Assembly (NCBI GenBank): GCA_013607775.1
Contig: VCAW01000002.1
Location: 1-47,008 of the forward strand
Reading direction: 5' to 3'
Origin: Campylobacterota bacterium
GTDB lineage: Bacteria; Campylobacterota; Campylobacteria; Campylobacterales; Sulfurovaceae
Length of the DNA: 47,008 nucleotides
In this document: positions 1 to 9,973 of the stretch, one piece after another
Position numbering within the stretch: the stretch's first letter is position 1
Layout of the letters: each line of letters begins with the position of its first letter
Position numbers and translations under genes: made by a program
Notes under the pieces: model-generated
Seen by the model: the letters and a program-made list of their open reading frames with translations, nothing else
What the model was told of the DNA's origin: nothing
Database searches by the model: none

Positions 1-14
1 GATATTCGACCTAC
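1..14 (-). repeat. edge of a REP-like repeat (GTAG plus palindrome arm)
   Basis: Read on the minus strand, the window edge shows GTAG followed by the arm GTCGAATATC. The first eight bases (GTAGGTCG) are the same as the head of the repeat at 42916, and GTAG next to a hairpin arm is the known hallmark of REP sequences. The rest of the hairpin would lie outside the window, so only one arm is visible. The TAG stop of the truncated amidase is formed by this GTAG. Confidence 0.4.
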
Positions 15-415
15 AGGGGTGTTGTTTGGGTTTGATAGGTGAAGTCGGGATAATATGTTTCAACACCCTCAACATCATTAAATCTACTTCTATCTGATAT
101 AGCATTGGCATGAACAGAAATAAACACTTGTGCATCTTTTTTATCGGCAATACGTGTACGTTGTCCTAACTTGAGAAAGCAGTCATTGCCTCTAGTCATA
201 TAGACTCTATACCCTTCACTTCTAAACTCTTTGTAGAGTTTTTGAGTAATTTGTAAAACCAAATCTTTCTCTCGTTTTCCAGCTTCAGTTGCACCAGTAT
301 CATGCCCACCATGTCCAGCATCAATGACAATTACACTACCTGAACGGTCTACACTTGGGCCTAAACAACCTGTTAAGAAAAACATAAAACTTATACTCAG
401 TACAATTTTTATCAT
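11..415 (-). pseudogene. truncated N-acetylmuramoyl-L-alanine amidase copy (lipoprotein)
   Basis: This 134-residue protein is the N-terminal half of an Amidase_3 zinc amidase, the enzyme that cuts the bond between MurNAc and the stem peptide. A lipoprotein signal ends in LTGC with the lipidated cysteine at residue 17. The zinc ligands H35 (DAGHGGHDTG), E49 (GKREKD) and H102 (SVHAN) are present. The protein stops about 18 residues after the third ligand, so the C-terminal catalytic glutamate seen in the neighbour (E341) is missing. Much of the sequence matches the full amidase next door, so it is probably a diverged duplicate. The frame ends in the TAG of a GTAG repeat head at the window edge. 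I infer it is a broken gene; the rest may lie beyond the window. Confidence 0.7.
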
Positions 416-437
416 GCTATTCCTTTTTTACAGTTTT

Positions 438-1595
438 TTATTGAAGATCTATCTCTTTTTTTCTATTACGTAAATAACTGTCAACACCATCGGCAATACC
501 TTTTGCCAAAAGCTCTTGATAGGTAGGAGTAAAAAGTCTTTTACGTTCACTTGGATGAGAGATATACCCTACTTCTACCAAAATAGATGGACGGCTAGCC
601 CCTACAAGCACCCAAAAAGGTGCATGACGTACACCACTGTCCTTCACACCTCTATATTTGGTACGTAACTGATGCATCATATGTCGTTGTACATCTATGG
701 CAAGTTTATTTGACTCAACAATTTTAGGACCTGTCAATACAGAATCTATAATGACATTTTTACTTAATTTTGTAGTACCTTTGAGTACCGCTTTATTCTC
801 TCTTGCGGCAATACGCTGTGATTTTGCATCTCTAGTATTCTGAAGGAAAAAAGTCTCTATACCCTGTACTTTGTTACGTTTACTTCTAGGTACAGAGTTA
901 GCATGGATAGAGATAAACGCTACAGCCTTTTTTTTGTCTGCTATCTTGGTACGCTGAGGCAGCTTCAAAAAACGGTCACTTTTTCGTGTCATATAAACAG
1001 GATAACCTCGTTTTTTTAATTGTCTTTCTAAACGTTTTGCCACTTGAAGCACCAAATCTTTTTCACGTTTACCACTACCAATTGCACCAGTGTCGTGTCC
1101 TCCATGTCCAGCATCTATAACAATAGGTTCATATTTATGAGGGTTATATGGTTTTACTTTTTTCTTTGGTTTATGTTTACTTCTCTTATGTATAGATTTA
1201 GCTACACTTCCCTTAGGTAAAGAAATATGATACTCTTTAGCCGAAAGCATAGGTTGATACACTAAAGGCTTATATCCTTTAGTTGCGGTAATAACCACAC
1301 GTACAATATCTTTTTTATATTGTGCCATACGTACATATTTCCCTAGTCCCAAAGGTACTTTTTTATGTGCCAATTGTGTATGTTTAAAATCATATACTTC
1401 TCTATGTGGTTTAGAAAGAATAAAGTGTCTTACATTGTGTATATCAAAAGATTTAGAGAAAAAAAGGTTAAGTTCACCTTTTTTTACTGTGGCTTTTTGT
1501 AGTGAATTAAAGCCCGAGAAGAGCAGTGTATTTACCAATAGTATTAGAAAAAATACTCTGCTTAATATTGGCATGATTTTACTTATCTTCTCCAT
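438..1595 (-). CDS. amiA: N-acetylmuramoyl-L-alanine amidase (AmiC/AmiA type)
   Basis: Periplasmic zinc amidase that splits septal peptidoglycan during cell separation. At 385 residues it has an N-terminal signal or anchor (about 11-28), an AMIN-like beta domain (about 38-128), a lysine/proline-rich linker (135-155) and Amidase_3 (157-378). Zinc ligands H164, E178 and H231 and the catalytic glutamate E341 in VEVGYISHP are all present. Its start overlaps the end of the nitronate monooxygenase gene by 17 bases, so it is probably the last intact gene of the tyrS-containing operon. A truncated paralogue follows directly downstream. The EnvC-like protein and FtsEX encoded at 7.1-10 kb are the likely activators, as known for this system in other bacteria. 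The symbol follows Helicobacter usage. Confidence 0.9.
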   Translation of the reverse strand: MEKISKIMPILSRVFFLILLVNTLLFSGFNSLQKATVKKGELNLFFSKSFDIHNVRHFILSKPHREVYDFKHTQLAHKKVPLGLGKYVRMAQYKKDIVRVVITATKGYKPLVYQPMLSAKEYHISLPKGSVAKSIHKRSKHKPKKKVKPYNPHKYEPIVIDAGHGGHDTGAIGSGKREKDLVLQVAKRLERQLKKRGYPVYMTRKSDRFLKLPQRTKIADKKKAVAFISIHANSVPRSKRNKVQGIETFFLQNTRDAKSQRIAARENKAVLKGTTKLSKNVIIDSVLTGPKIVESNKLAIDVQRHMMHQLRTKYRGVKDSGVRHAPFWVLVGASRPSILVEVGYISHPSERKRLFTPTYQELLAKGIADGVDSYLRNRKKEIDLQ

Positions 1596-2682
1596 TCATA
1601 AGTTTATCCATAAGCTCTTTTACTGTAATAATCTCTTGTAACCGGTAGCCATTTGCACCAGTAAAGAAAAGTCCAGATTCTGCGATACCATCATAGGCAT
1701 CAGAGAGTCTGTCTGCGATACAATACCCAACAATCTTCGCCTCTTCACCACGGTTACATGGTGCTACACAGTTAGAGATACAAGCTACTTTTGGTGCTGT
1801 ACCTTTTTCTATATCTTCATGGAGTTGTGTTTTCACGCCACGTGCAGGGTAACCTACTGGAGATTTAAAGAGTTTAATATCATCAGATTTAGCATCAATA
1901 ATAATATCTTTCATCACTTGAGACGCATCACACTCAACAGTTCCTATGAAACGTGTTCCCATCTGTACAGCATCGGCACCAAGTTTCATCATTTTAACGA
2001 TATCGTCATGATCCCAAACACCACCTGCAGCGATAATAGGCATAGAACCCCAATTCTTTGCTTCTTCAACTACAGGGCCTAAGATATTTTCAAGTTGATT
2101 CTCTTCCAAAAAACATTCATCATATTTAAAACCTTGGTGTCCACCGGACAAAGGACCTTCTACAATGACTGCATCAGGGAGTCTGTCATGTGTCTTTTTC
2201 CAACGACGACATAAAATACGCAATGCTTTTGCAGTAGAGACAATAGGTACCAATGCAACATCTGGGTAGTCCTTAGTTGCTTCTGCCATTGTCAAAGGAA
2301 GTCCTGCACCGGTAATAATAATATCTGCACCTGCTTTACATGCATCTTCAACCACACGGTTGTATTCACTCTGAGCATAGAGTACATTTGCAGCCAGTGG
2401 GGCATCACCACATATCTCTCTTGCATTGTCAAAGATTTTCTTCAATGCCGGGTATGAATAAAAGTTAATAGCATCAAGTGGGCGCTCTTCTTTTCCTACC
2501 GTTTTTTCTACATAGGATCTATTTTTATAGACACCCGTACCCACTGCAGAGATAACACCAAGTCCACCCTCTTTTGAAACATTCCCCGCAAGCTGATCCC
2601 ATGAGATACCTACACCCATTCCACCTTGAATGATAGGTTTTTCAATCGTATATTTACCGATTTTAAAAGATTTAAATTCCAT
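1579..2682 (-). CDS. nitronate monooxygenase / NPD-family flavin oxidoreductase
   Basis: A TIM-barrel FMN enzyme of the 2-nitropropane dioxygenase family (367 residues), which oxidises alkyl nitronates such as propionate 3-nitronate; FabK-like enoyl reductases share the fold. The N-terminal QGGMGVG (19-25), the GGHQG segment around H182 and the flavin phosphate-binding AAGGVWDHDD (218-227) are visible. A cysteine group C301, C305, C309 and C321 near the C-terminus recalls a cysteine-containing branch of the family. Its ATG overlaps the tyrS stop (TAATG), so the two are translationally coupled. The exact substrate cannot be told from sequence. Confidence 0.85.
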   Translation of the reverse strand: MEFKSFKIGKYTIEKPIIQGGMGVGISWDQLAGNVSKEGGLGVISAVGTGVYKNRSYVEKTVGKEERPLDAINFYSYPALKKIFDNAREICGDAPLAANVLYAQSEYNRVVEDACKAGADIIITGAGLPLTMAEATKDYPDVALVPIVSTAKALRILCRRWKKTHDRLPDAVIVEGPLSGGHQGFKYDECFLEENQLENILGPVVEEAKNWGSMPIIAAGGVWDHDDIVKMMKLGADAVQMGTRFIGTVECDASQVMKDIIIDAKSDDIKLFKSPVGYPARGVKTQLHEDIEKGTAPKVACISNCVAPCNRGEEAKIVGYCIADRLSDAYDGIAESGLFFTGANGYRLQEIITVKELMDKLMNGEDK

Positions 2683-3881
2683 TACTTCACCTTCACTTTT
2701 GCAAATCTTTTTTTACCTACTTGCAAGATGTATTCACCAGTTTCCAGATTGAGCTTGTCATCACTAATTTTCTCTTGGTTAATGCTCACAGCATTTTGCT
2801 TAATATCACGTCTCGCTTGAGAGGTAGATGGTTCAAGCCCAGCATCTAAAAGTGCTTGACATATCCAAATACCTTTCTCCATCTCAAACTCAGGCATCTC
2901 AGTAGGTATCTTCTTTGCCTTAAATACGGAGTTAAACTCCTCTTTGGCTAGTGTAGCCAACTCTTCATTATAAAACCTAGTAGTTATCTCTAACGCAAGG
3001 TTTTCTTTGGCAGTTTTAGGGTGAACAGTACGAGATGCTACATCCTCTTTTAGTTGTGCTATCTCAACCAATGACTTTTCACTTAACAATTCATAGTAAC
3101 GCCACATCAATTCATCAGAGATAGAGAGTACTTTCCCATAAATATTTTTAGGCTCTTCTGTAACACCAATATAGTTACCCAAAGATTTAGACATCTTCTG
3201 TACCCCATCAAGCCCTTCTAAGATAGGCATCATAAGTACAGCTTGTTGTTTTTTAATATCATAGGCTTTTTGTAGCTGTCTCCCCATAAGCAGGTTAAAC
3301 TTCTGATCAGTTCCACCTATCTCTATATCACTTTTAAGATGTACAGAGTCATAACCTTGAAGCAATGGATACATGAACTCACTCACAGCGATAGGTGTAT
3401 TGGAAGCATAACGTTTAGAAAAATCATCACGCTCCAGCATTCTTGCTACTGTAAGGTTAGATGCCAATTGTAACATACCCGCAGCTCCGAGTTCTTCCAA
3501 CCAGTCGTTGTTGTAAACAATCGTTGTTTTACTCTCATCGAGTATCTTAAATGCTTGCTCTGTATAGGAAGTAATATTTTTAATAATATCTTCTTTGGTA
3601 AGTACTTTACGTGTGGCACTTTTCCCTGTTGGGTCACCTATCATCGCAGTAAAATCACCAATAAGAAACTGCACACGCCCACCAAATTTTTGGAATGTTG
3701 CCAATTTTTGTAAAAGTACAGTATGTCCAAGGTGTAAATCAGGTGCTGTAGGGTCAAAACCTGCTTTTACAGTATAAGTAGTACCATCATCATAATATTT
3801 TGTTACGAGTTTCTCAATTGCCTCAATATCTATGATTTCTGCTGTACCTCTACCAATCTCTTCTAATGCCTGTTTTACCAT
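2682..3881 (-). CDS. tyrS: tyrosyl-tRNA synthetase
   Basis: Class I synthetase charging tRNA-Tyr, cytoplasmic. The 399-residue protein shows the HIGH-type motif HLGH at 50-53, a KMSKS loop near residue 230 and a C-terminal S4 RNA-binding domain (about 335-399) ending in KKRFAKVKVK. Length and order fit the TyrZ-like bacterial branch. It sits between spoT (17 bases upstream) and the nitronate monooxygenase (TAATG overlap), in what looks like one operon starting near rpoZ. Confidence 0.97.
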   Translation of the reverse strand: MVKQALEEIGRGTAEIIDIEAIEKLVTKYYDDGTTYTVKAGFDPTAPDLHLGHTVLLQKLATFQKFGGRVQFLIGDFTAMIGDPTGKSATRKVLTKEDIIKNITSYTEQAFKILDESKTTIVYNNDWLEELGAAGMLQLASNLTVARMLERDDFSKRYASNTPIAVSEFMYPLLQGYDSVHLKSDIEIGGTDQKFNLLMGRQLQKAYDIKKQQAVLMMPILEGLDGVQKMSKSLGNYIGVTEEPKNIYGKVLSISDELMWRYYELLSEKSLVEIAQLKEDVASRTVHPKTAKENLALEITTRFYNEELATLAKEEFNSVFKAKKIPTEMPEFEMEKGIWICQALLDAGLEPSTSQARRDIKQNAVSINQEKISDDKLNLETGEYILQVGKKRFAKVKVK

Positions 3882-3898
3882 TCTTTGCTTTCCTGTAT

Positions 3899-6052
3899 TT
3901 ATTTGTTATATGCGTCATCTAAACTTATTATTTCAATGAGTTTAAATTTTTGTCCTATTTTATCTTCTAAATTTTGCTTTTTAGATTCATGACTTTCGAC
4001 TTCTGTTTGACAATACTCTGCCTCTTCTGAACTACGAATACCTAGTTCTATACTCAAAATATTGAGATCAAGTTCAGAAAGTTTAGCCAGTAAATCTGCC
4101 AGAATACCTTTTTTATTTTGTAGGCTGATTGTTAGTCTGTATCGTGACATTTTAGACCCTGACCAAGAAACAAAAATCATCTCTTCCTGATCTAAAATTT
4201 TAGCATAGGCTTTCTTACATAATTTATGGTGTATGATAGCCTTACTGTCCTTATAAAATGCAACGATTTGGTCACCAACTTTAGGATGACAACAGTAATC
4301 AAACTCTACACCATCCAAAGGTCTATTGGTAAAGAAAGTAAAATGTTCTATCTCTTTGATTTTAGGTTTTTTATAGCCTTTTTTAAGTAACTCCCAAAAA
4401 CGTACTTCTTTTTTTCCCATATAGTCAGCCACTTGGTGAATGACCTCTTTATAATAATCAATTTTTGTAGGCAGCTTATAAATAGATTCTTGTAAATCAA
4501 GTCTCTCTATCAATGCTTTCATATCATTACTCAACTGTCCAAAGAGTGTACCCAATATATTATAGGCACTTAATGTATCTGTTTCTTTAATGCGTGCTCT
4601 ACATGCACTCCTAATACCATCTTGTGCCTTGGAAGTCTTCACCGTATCCAACCAAGAACAATGAAGGTGCGGTTTATTATCTTTGATGATTTTTACAATG
4701 TCACCATTTTTAAGAACGGTCAACAAAGAGCTGTTATGTTTGTTTACCAGCGCATCTACCGCATTACATCCTACTTCAGAGTGAATAGCATAGGCAAAGT
4801 CAAGCGCCGTTGAGCCCTTAGGAAGTGTATAGTAGTCCCCCTTAGGTGAGAACACTGTAATGTCTTCAGAGAACAAATCAGATTTAGCAAGTTCATAAAA
4901 CTCTTCTACAGACTCATTTTGATAATGTAACGATTCTAGCCATTCAAGATTCACACTGTCATTACCACCCTTATATTTCCAGTGTGCAGCAACACCATAC
5001 TCAGCGAGTCTATGCATCTCTTCTGTACGTATCTGTGCTTCCAGGATACCCTCTTCACTAAAGAGTGTGGTATGAATAGTCTTATATCCATTCTCTTTAG
5101 GTACAGCGATATAGTCTTTAAAACGGGAGATAAGTGGGGTAAAACTAAGGTGCATAAGCCCCAATACTTTATAACACTCAATAGGCTCCTGTATGATAAT
5201 ACGTACAGCTAAAAGGTCAAGTACCTCTTCTATCCCTACCCCTTTTCTATGCATTTTCATATAGATGGAATAGTAATGTTTCACCCGTCCAAAAATGTCA
5301 AATTCATCTTCATCAAATCCATTTTGCACCATATACTTTTTAATCTTCTGAACAAAAGTATTGAGTTTAACTTGTAAATTTTGGGTATTTGATTGTATAT
5401 AGTTGTCTATATTTGTATAGTCTTCAGGATAGATATATTTAAAACTGAGGTCTTCTAAATGGTTTTTCAAGCGTGAAATACCAAGTCTATGTGCGATAGG
5501 AGCATAGACCACCAGCGTCTCTTCTGCGATACGTTTTTGTTTTTCTACTCTGAGTGCATCAAGTGTGAGCATATTGTGCAGTCTATCACAAAGTTTGATG
5601 ACCAATACACGTACATCTTTAATTGAGGCAATAAGCATCTTTCTAAAAGTAAGTGCTGAATTTATAAGTCTCTCATCCGAATCTGAAGGCGCAAGTTCCT
5701 CATCACGGATTTCAACAATTTTAGTCAACCCTTCAACTAAGTGTGCAACATCATCCCCAAAAATCTCTTCAAGTTCTTCAATGGTAAAACTTGTATCTTC
5801 TACCACATCATGAAGCAGTGCTGCTTGCACCATAGTTTCATCATTGGAAATTTTAGCGGTAATGGCTGCTACAAGTATGGGGTGTACGATATAAGGCTCA
5901 CCACTTTTACGCGTCTGACCATCATGTGCAGTCAACGCAAGGTCTAGTGCCTTTTGCGTGATAGGTGAGGGAGAGGAGAGTTCACTCCAAAGAAGCTTTT
6001 TTGCTTCTTCTATTGTATGTATATTTTTAGCTTTATCTAAAAAAACTTCCAC
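3899..6052 (-). CDS. spoT: bifunctional (p)ppGpp synthetase/hydrolase
   Basis: A RelA/SpoT homologue of 717 residues that makes and degrades the stringent-response alarmone. An N-terminal HD hydrolase domain has H57 and H81-D82 (LLHDVVEDT). It is followed by the synthetase domain (motifs RVKHYYSIYMKM, DLLAVRII and GYKTIHTT), a TGS domain starting at DITVFSPKG and a C-terminal ACT domain. Both catalytic halves look intact, which fits the single bifunctional Rsh enzyme usual in this phylum. The start is GTG at 6052, preceded by AAAGGA at good spacing. It lies between rpoZ and tyrS on the same strand. Confidence 0.96.
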   Translation of the reverse strand: MEVFLDKAKNIHTIEEAKKLLWSELSSPSPITQKALDLALTAHDGQTRKSGEPYIVHPILVAAITAKISNDETMVQAALLHDVVEDTSFTIEELEEIFGDDVAHLVEGLTKIVEIRDEELAPSDSDERLINSALTFRKMLIASIKDVRVLVIKLCDRLHNMLTLDALRVEKQKRIAEETLVVYAPIAHRLGISRLKNHLEDLSFKYIYPEDYTNIDNYIQSNTQNLQVKLNTFVQKIKKYMVQNGFDEDEFDIFGRVKHYYSIYMKMHRKGVGIEEVLDLLAVRIIIQEPIECYKVLGLMHLSFTPLISRFKDYIAVPKENGYKTIHTTLFSEEGILEAQIRTEEMHRLAEYGVAAHWKYKGGNDSVNLEWLESLHYQNESVEEFYELAKSDLFSEDITVFSPKGDYYTLPKGSTALDFAYAIHSEVGCNAVDALVNKHNSSLLTVLKNGDIVKIIKDNKPHLHCSWLDTVKTSKAQDGIRSACRARIKETDTLSAYNILGTLFGQLSNDMKALIERLDLQESIYKLPTKIDYYKEVIHQVADYMGKKEVRFWELLKKGYKKPKIKEIEHFTFFTNRPLDGVEFDYCCHPKVGDQIVAFYKDSKAIIHHKLCKKAYAKILDQEEMIFVSWSGSKMSRYRLTISLQNKKGILADLLAKLSELDLNILSIELGIRSSEEAEYCQTEVESHESKKQNLEDKIGQKFKLIEIISLDDAYNK

Positions 6053-6108
6053 AAAAATCCTTTACAAAAATTTTCACAGAATTTTTCATAAAAAAGCTCT
6101 CAAGGTAT

Positions 6109-6315
6109 TTACCCTTCTAGACTTACAGTTATCTTACCTTCAGCAATTTCTTGAAGTGCAATGTCAGTAAATTTCATATCTGATGTATCAATATCAAGTA
6201 CAGATGGTGCACCATTAGCAATGGCTTCTGCTCTTTTACCTACGGCATTTGCCAAAAGATATTTATCGAAATCTACTCTTTCTAGTGCTTGTGCGGTTAG
6301 TTGTTCTGTTCTCAT
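6109..6315 (-). CDS. rpoZ: RNA polymerase omega subunit
   Basis: A 68-residue protein that supports assembly of the beta-prime subunit. The sequence around RVDFDKYLLANAVGKRAEAIANGA is the conserved omega core, followed by the KFTDIALQEIAEGKI helix. It is encoded 56 bases upstream of spoT and 35 bases downstream of pyrH on the same strand, an arrangement also found in Helicobacter. In many bacteria rpoZ and spoT are neighbours. Confidence 0.95.
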   Translation of the reverse strand: MRTEQLTAQALERVDFDKYLLANAVGKRAEAIANGAPSVLDIDTSDMKFTDIALQEIAEGKITVSLEG

Positions 6316-6350
6316 AGGATTCCTTTTAGAATTAAGTTAAATTAGTATTG

Positions 6351-7067
<717 letters not shown>

Positions 7068-7084
7068 TTATATATAATTTCGCG

Positions 7085-7090
7085 ATTATA
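7085..7090 (-). promoter_or_regulatory. -10 box for pyrH operon
   Basis: A perfect TATAAT on the minus strand in the context TTTAGATATAATCGCG, 27 bases before the pyrH start. Campylobacterota sigma-70 promoters are known to rely on the -10 box and to lack a clear -35, and none is seen here. Confidence 0.6.
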
Positions 7091-7129
7091 TCTAAAGGTT
7101 GGTTAGGAGGGGTTGAAAGCAAGAATAAA

Positions 7130-8497
7130 CTAAATTTTAATGAGCTTCAGAGGGTTAATATGTTTCGAGTTTTTTGTTGCTTGAAAAATGAGCTTTTGAC
7201 TCACTTTTCCAACCACATAACCTCTTTTAATCTTACTTCCCACATGAATAGTCGGAGCAATTTTGGAGAGTCCTGCATAGACTGTATGCATTTTATGACT
7301 ATGTGCAACCACAACTACTTTACCCAACATAGAACTTTTACCTGCAAAAACCACTTTACCATTAAGTACATTTTTCACTTTGGCATCAGGTGTAGAAGAC
7401 TTTAACGTGATAGACTCATTAAAGATTTTAATTTTATAAATAGGGTCAATGTAGGTACCAAACTTTTTCGTTACCCTAGCATGTGCCAAAGGAGAGATGG
7501 TTTTCTTTCCTCTGTATTTATAAGTCTGAGACTTTGTATATGAAGAGTTTATCTGTCTGACTTTATCACTCTCTTTGTAAACCTTTTTATTTTCTGCCTC
7601 TGCCTCTTTGGCTGCAAGTCTCGCTTCTACACGTTCTTTTTCTGTTGTTGCTTTTCGTAATGCCTCTTTGGCTTTACGCGCTTTGGCCCGTGCAAGTGCT
7701 TTGGCTTTACGTATCTTTCTCTGACGCTCTTTTTCCAGACGCATTGCTTCTTTTTTAGCTGCCGCGCGTCTTTTGGCCTCTTCAACTTCCTGTGTATGTA
7801 AAATGTTAAGTTTTGCCAGTGTAGAACGTAAAGAGTTTTGCTTGTCTACCAGTTTTTCCAGCTTGGCATTATATTTCTCTTCATCCACAGAGAGCTTTTT
7901 CAACAACTTCTCTTTTGCTAACTTTTTCTGAGCATAAGAGTCTCTTTTTTTGATGATAGAAGCTATCTCTTTTTTGGTTTTATTACGCAGATATAATTTT
8001 GATTTTTTACGCTTTTTTAGCGCTAAAATATCTGACCGAAGTGAAGCTAAAGCTTTGGTATTTTGCTTTTTATATGCACGGTAAATTTCATGAAGTATGA
8101 TGGACTCTTGCGTAGCTTCATGGGCTTGTTCCATTGCAAAAACGATAGAAAACTGATCGGAGAGTAGTGAGATAAAGGTTTTTCTTTTTTTCTCTAAAGC
8201 GGCACTGGTAGTTTCAAAATCTTTTTCAAAAGTTTTTAACTCTTTTTTAAGTGATTCATATTTTTTTTCTGTTTTAACCTGATCACGGGCAAGTTTATCT
8301 ATCTTATTTTCAAGATAGACAACATCTTTTTCAGCAGACTTAATATCTTTGGCAATCTTTCCCAAACGTCTACTTGTTTTTTTCTTTTCAGAGGCTGTAT
8401 GAGAGAGTGTCTGTTTAGATTTTTTAATCTTCGTTGTCGTTGTTGCCCCGTAAAGCACAGTGAACATAAGTAAGAAAGTTAAGACAAGAGGTTTCAC
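7130..8497 (-). CDS. envC: EnvC-like murein hydrolase activator with degenerate LytM domain
   Basis: A 455-residue periplasmic protein with a signal peptide, a long charged coiled coil (about 25-320, rich in Lys/Glu/Arg and Ala) and a C-terminal M23/LytM fold (about 335-455). The zinc-binding residues of active M23 peptidases are not seen: the first His/Asp motif reads as FNESITL and the final HxH strand reads LIFQATK. Loss of these residues is the known condition of EnvC, which activates amidases instead of cutting peptidoglycan. The gene follows ftsX with a GTGA overlap; FtsEX controls EnvC in other bacteria. The GTG start at 8497 has AAGGGAG upstream. The amidase at 438 is the likely partner. 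Confidence 0.85.
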   Translation of the reverse strand: MKPLVLTFLLMFTVLYGATTTTKIKKSKQTLSHTASEKKKTSRRLGKIAKDIKSAEKDVVYLENKIDKLARDQVKTEKKYESLKKELKTFEKDFETTSAALEKKRKTFISLLSDQFSIVFAMEQAHEATQESIILHEIYRAYKKQNTKALASLRSDILALKKRKKSKLYLRNKTKKEIASIIKKRDSYAQKKLAKEKLLKKLSVDEEKYNAKLEKLVDKQNSLRSTLAKLNILHTQEVEEAKRRAAAKKEAMRLEKERQRKIRKAKALARAKARKAKEALRKATTEKERVEARLAAKEAEAENKKVYKESDKVRQINSSYTKSQTYKYRGKKTISPLAHARVTKKFGTYIDPIYKIKIFNESITLKSSTPDAKVKNVLNGKVVFAGKSSMLGKVVVVAHSHKMHTVYAGLSKIAPTIHVGSKIKRGYVVGKVSQKLIFQATKNSKHINPLKLIKI

Positions 8498-9309
8498 TCC
8501 TGTACTCCCTTATTGGAAAATACTACAGTATAGACTGCAACGATGACAATGAATATTTCCGAACCAAATAAAATCCCAATATCACCTACTTGGAACAAAG
8601 CTTCTTGATTGTCAGCCAAAATATCAATACCACTTTGTGCTGCCCAATAAAATTTAACATAGAAGAAAATACCTGAAACAAGAATGGTAGCAAAAATAGC
8701 ATCTACAAATGCCACACGAAACAACACACCTGAACGTAACATCAAAGGCGCACCAAAGATTTCCATAACTTGCATTCGCTCCTTGTGTGCATACTTCCAT
8801 ATTTCCATCTGTTTAATAATAAGGAATAGACTCACCACTCCCATAAAAATAATAAACACTTTCAAGGTAAATTTGATAAATGCAAAGAGTCTGTAACTTG
8901 AATTATACGAAGATCCAAAGGTTTCAACTCTTTTAATATTTTTATCTATCTCAAGGTCTTTTTTAATTTCATCAAGCTCACTTGTCTTCAAATAAGAATC
9001 CAAACTGAGGTTATAAAAATAAGGTAGCACTGCAAGTATCTCTTTTGAACTGCTTTTACTCACACCTTTTGCTACTTCAGAGATAATATTGGAACGCTGT
9101 ATCTGTTTGGAGGTAATAATATGTTTATTCAACTCCTGGAATGTTTCTAATGTTACAGGTTTTTTACTGACTACAAGCATGGTATAGCCTTCTGTCAATG
9201 TCTTTTCATAGCTATCAGTGGTTCGGTCAAACACAAGATAAAACTCCACCCCTAGCAAAATTGCCATAAGCGGTAATATAAACATAAGATGGTTTTTAAT
9301 GAACTTCAT
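8494..9309 (-). CDS. ftsX: cell division protein FtsX
   Basis: Inner-membrane partner of FtsE. It has a TM segment at about residues 8-27, a periplasmic loop (about 35-150) and a C-terminal block of three TM helices separated by KYAHKERMQVMEIFGAP, the cytoplasmic helix typical of FtsX. I prefer the ATG at 9309 (271 residues) over the GTG two codons earlier, because that GTG lies inside the AAGGG ribosome-binding site. It overlaps ftsE by 14 bases and the envC start by 4, so ftsE-ftsX-envC are translationally coupled. The complex transmits an ATP-driven signal across the membrane to the amidase activator. Confidence 0.92.
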   Translation of the reverse strand: MKFIKNHLMFILPLMAILLGVEFYLVFDRTTDSYEKTLTEGYTMLVVSKKPVTLETFQELNKHIITSKQIQRSNIISEVAKGVSKSSSKEILAVLPYFYNLSLDSYLKTSELDEIKKDLEIDKNIKRVETFGSSYNSSYRLFAFIKFTLKVFIIFMGVVSLFLIIKQMEIWKYAHKERMQVMEIFGAPLMLRSGVLFRVAFVDAIFATILVSGIFFYVKFYWAAQSGIDILADNQEALFQVGDIGILFGSEIFIVIVAVYTVVFSNKGVQE

Positions 9310-9970
9310 ATACACCCTTGCTTTCGATAATAAAATGTCTATATGGCAAAGAGAAGATTGTCGGTATTTTGTGTGTCACAACCAACACAGTGGTATCTAA
9401 CTGCTGACAGGCATTTTCCATCAAATCCCATATTACATTAGAAGAGTAGTCATCAAGGTTACCTGTTGGCTCATCTGCGAGTATCACTACAGGGTTTTTA
9501 GAGAGAGCCCTTGCTACACCTACACGTTGCTGTTCTCCTCCTGAAAGTTCTAAAGGAAATTTATCACCATGCTCCGAGAGTTTCACATGCTTAAGTAGTC
9601 TACGTGCCTGTGTATCTTGGATTTCACTTGAATACCCTGCTATCATCAATGGAAGCACTACATTTTTAGAGATAGTCCATTCATTAACAAGTTTATAATC
9701 CTGAAAAATAATACCCATATGTGTACGTAGCTCTTGGAGTTTACTTCGTCTGATATGTGACAAATCATTGCCACCTACTACCAAACTTCCAGACGTTGGT
9801 CTAAGCTGTCCATAGAGTGCTTTAAGAAGTGTTGATTTACCTGAACCACTTGGTCCCGTGATAAATACAAATTCACCCTTTTTTATAGTAAAATTGGCAT
9901 CTTTTATAATCTCTTTAGCACCATTGTCATAGGCAAGTGTAAGTTGTGAAGCTTGAATGACATTAGACAT
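9296..9970 (-). CDS. ftsE: cell division ATP-binding protein FtsE
   Basis: ABC ATPase of 224 residues. Walker A is GPSGSGKST (about 39-47), the signature is [16 protein letters not shown] and Walker B is [13 protein letters not shown], followed by the His switch in VVTHK. It pairs with FtsX in the inner membrane at the division site. The ATG at 9970 is preceded by AAGGG at ideal spacing and lies three bases after trmB. Confidence 0.95.
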   Translation of the reverse strand: MSNVIQASQLTLAYDNGAKEIIKDANFTIKKGEFVFITGPSGSGKSTLLKALYGQLRPTSGSLVVGGNDLSHIRRSKLQELRTHMGIIFQDYKLVNEWTISKNVVLPLMIAGYSSEIQDTQARRLLKHVKLSEHGDKFPLELSGGEQQRVGVARALSKNPVVILADEPTGNLDDYSSNVIWDLMENACQQLDTTVLVVTHKIPTIFSLPYRHFIIESKGVYEVH

Positions 9971-9973
9971 AAA

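Noticed and set aside
1435-1641. Plus-strand open frames inside minus-strand genes (here and at many other places)
   Set aside because: They lie over well-supported genes, encode low-complexity cysteine/phenylalanine-rich peptides and have no ribosome-binding sites.
7130-8497. Active M23 endopeptidase
   Set aside because: The zinc ligands are not visible in the LytM domain; the position beside ftsEX fits EnvC.
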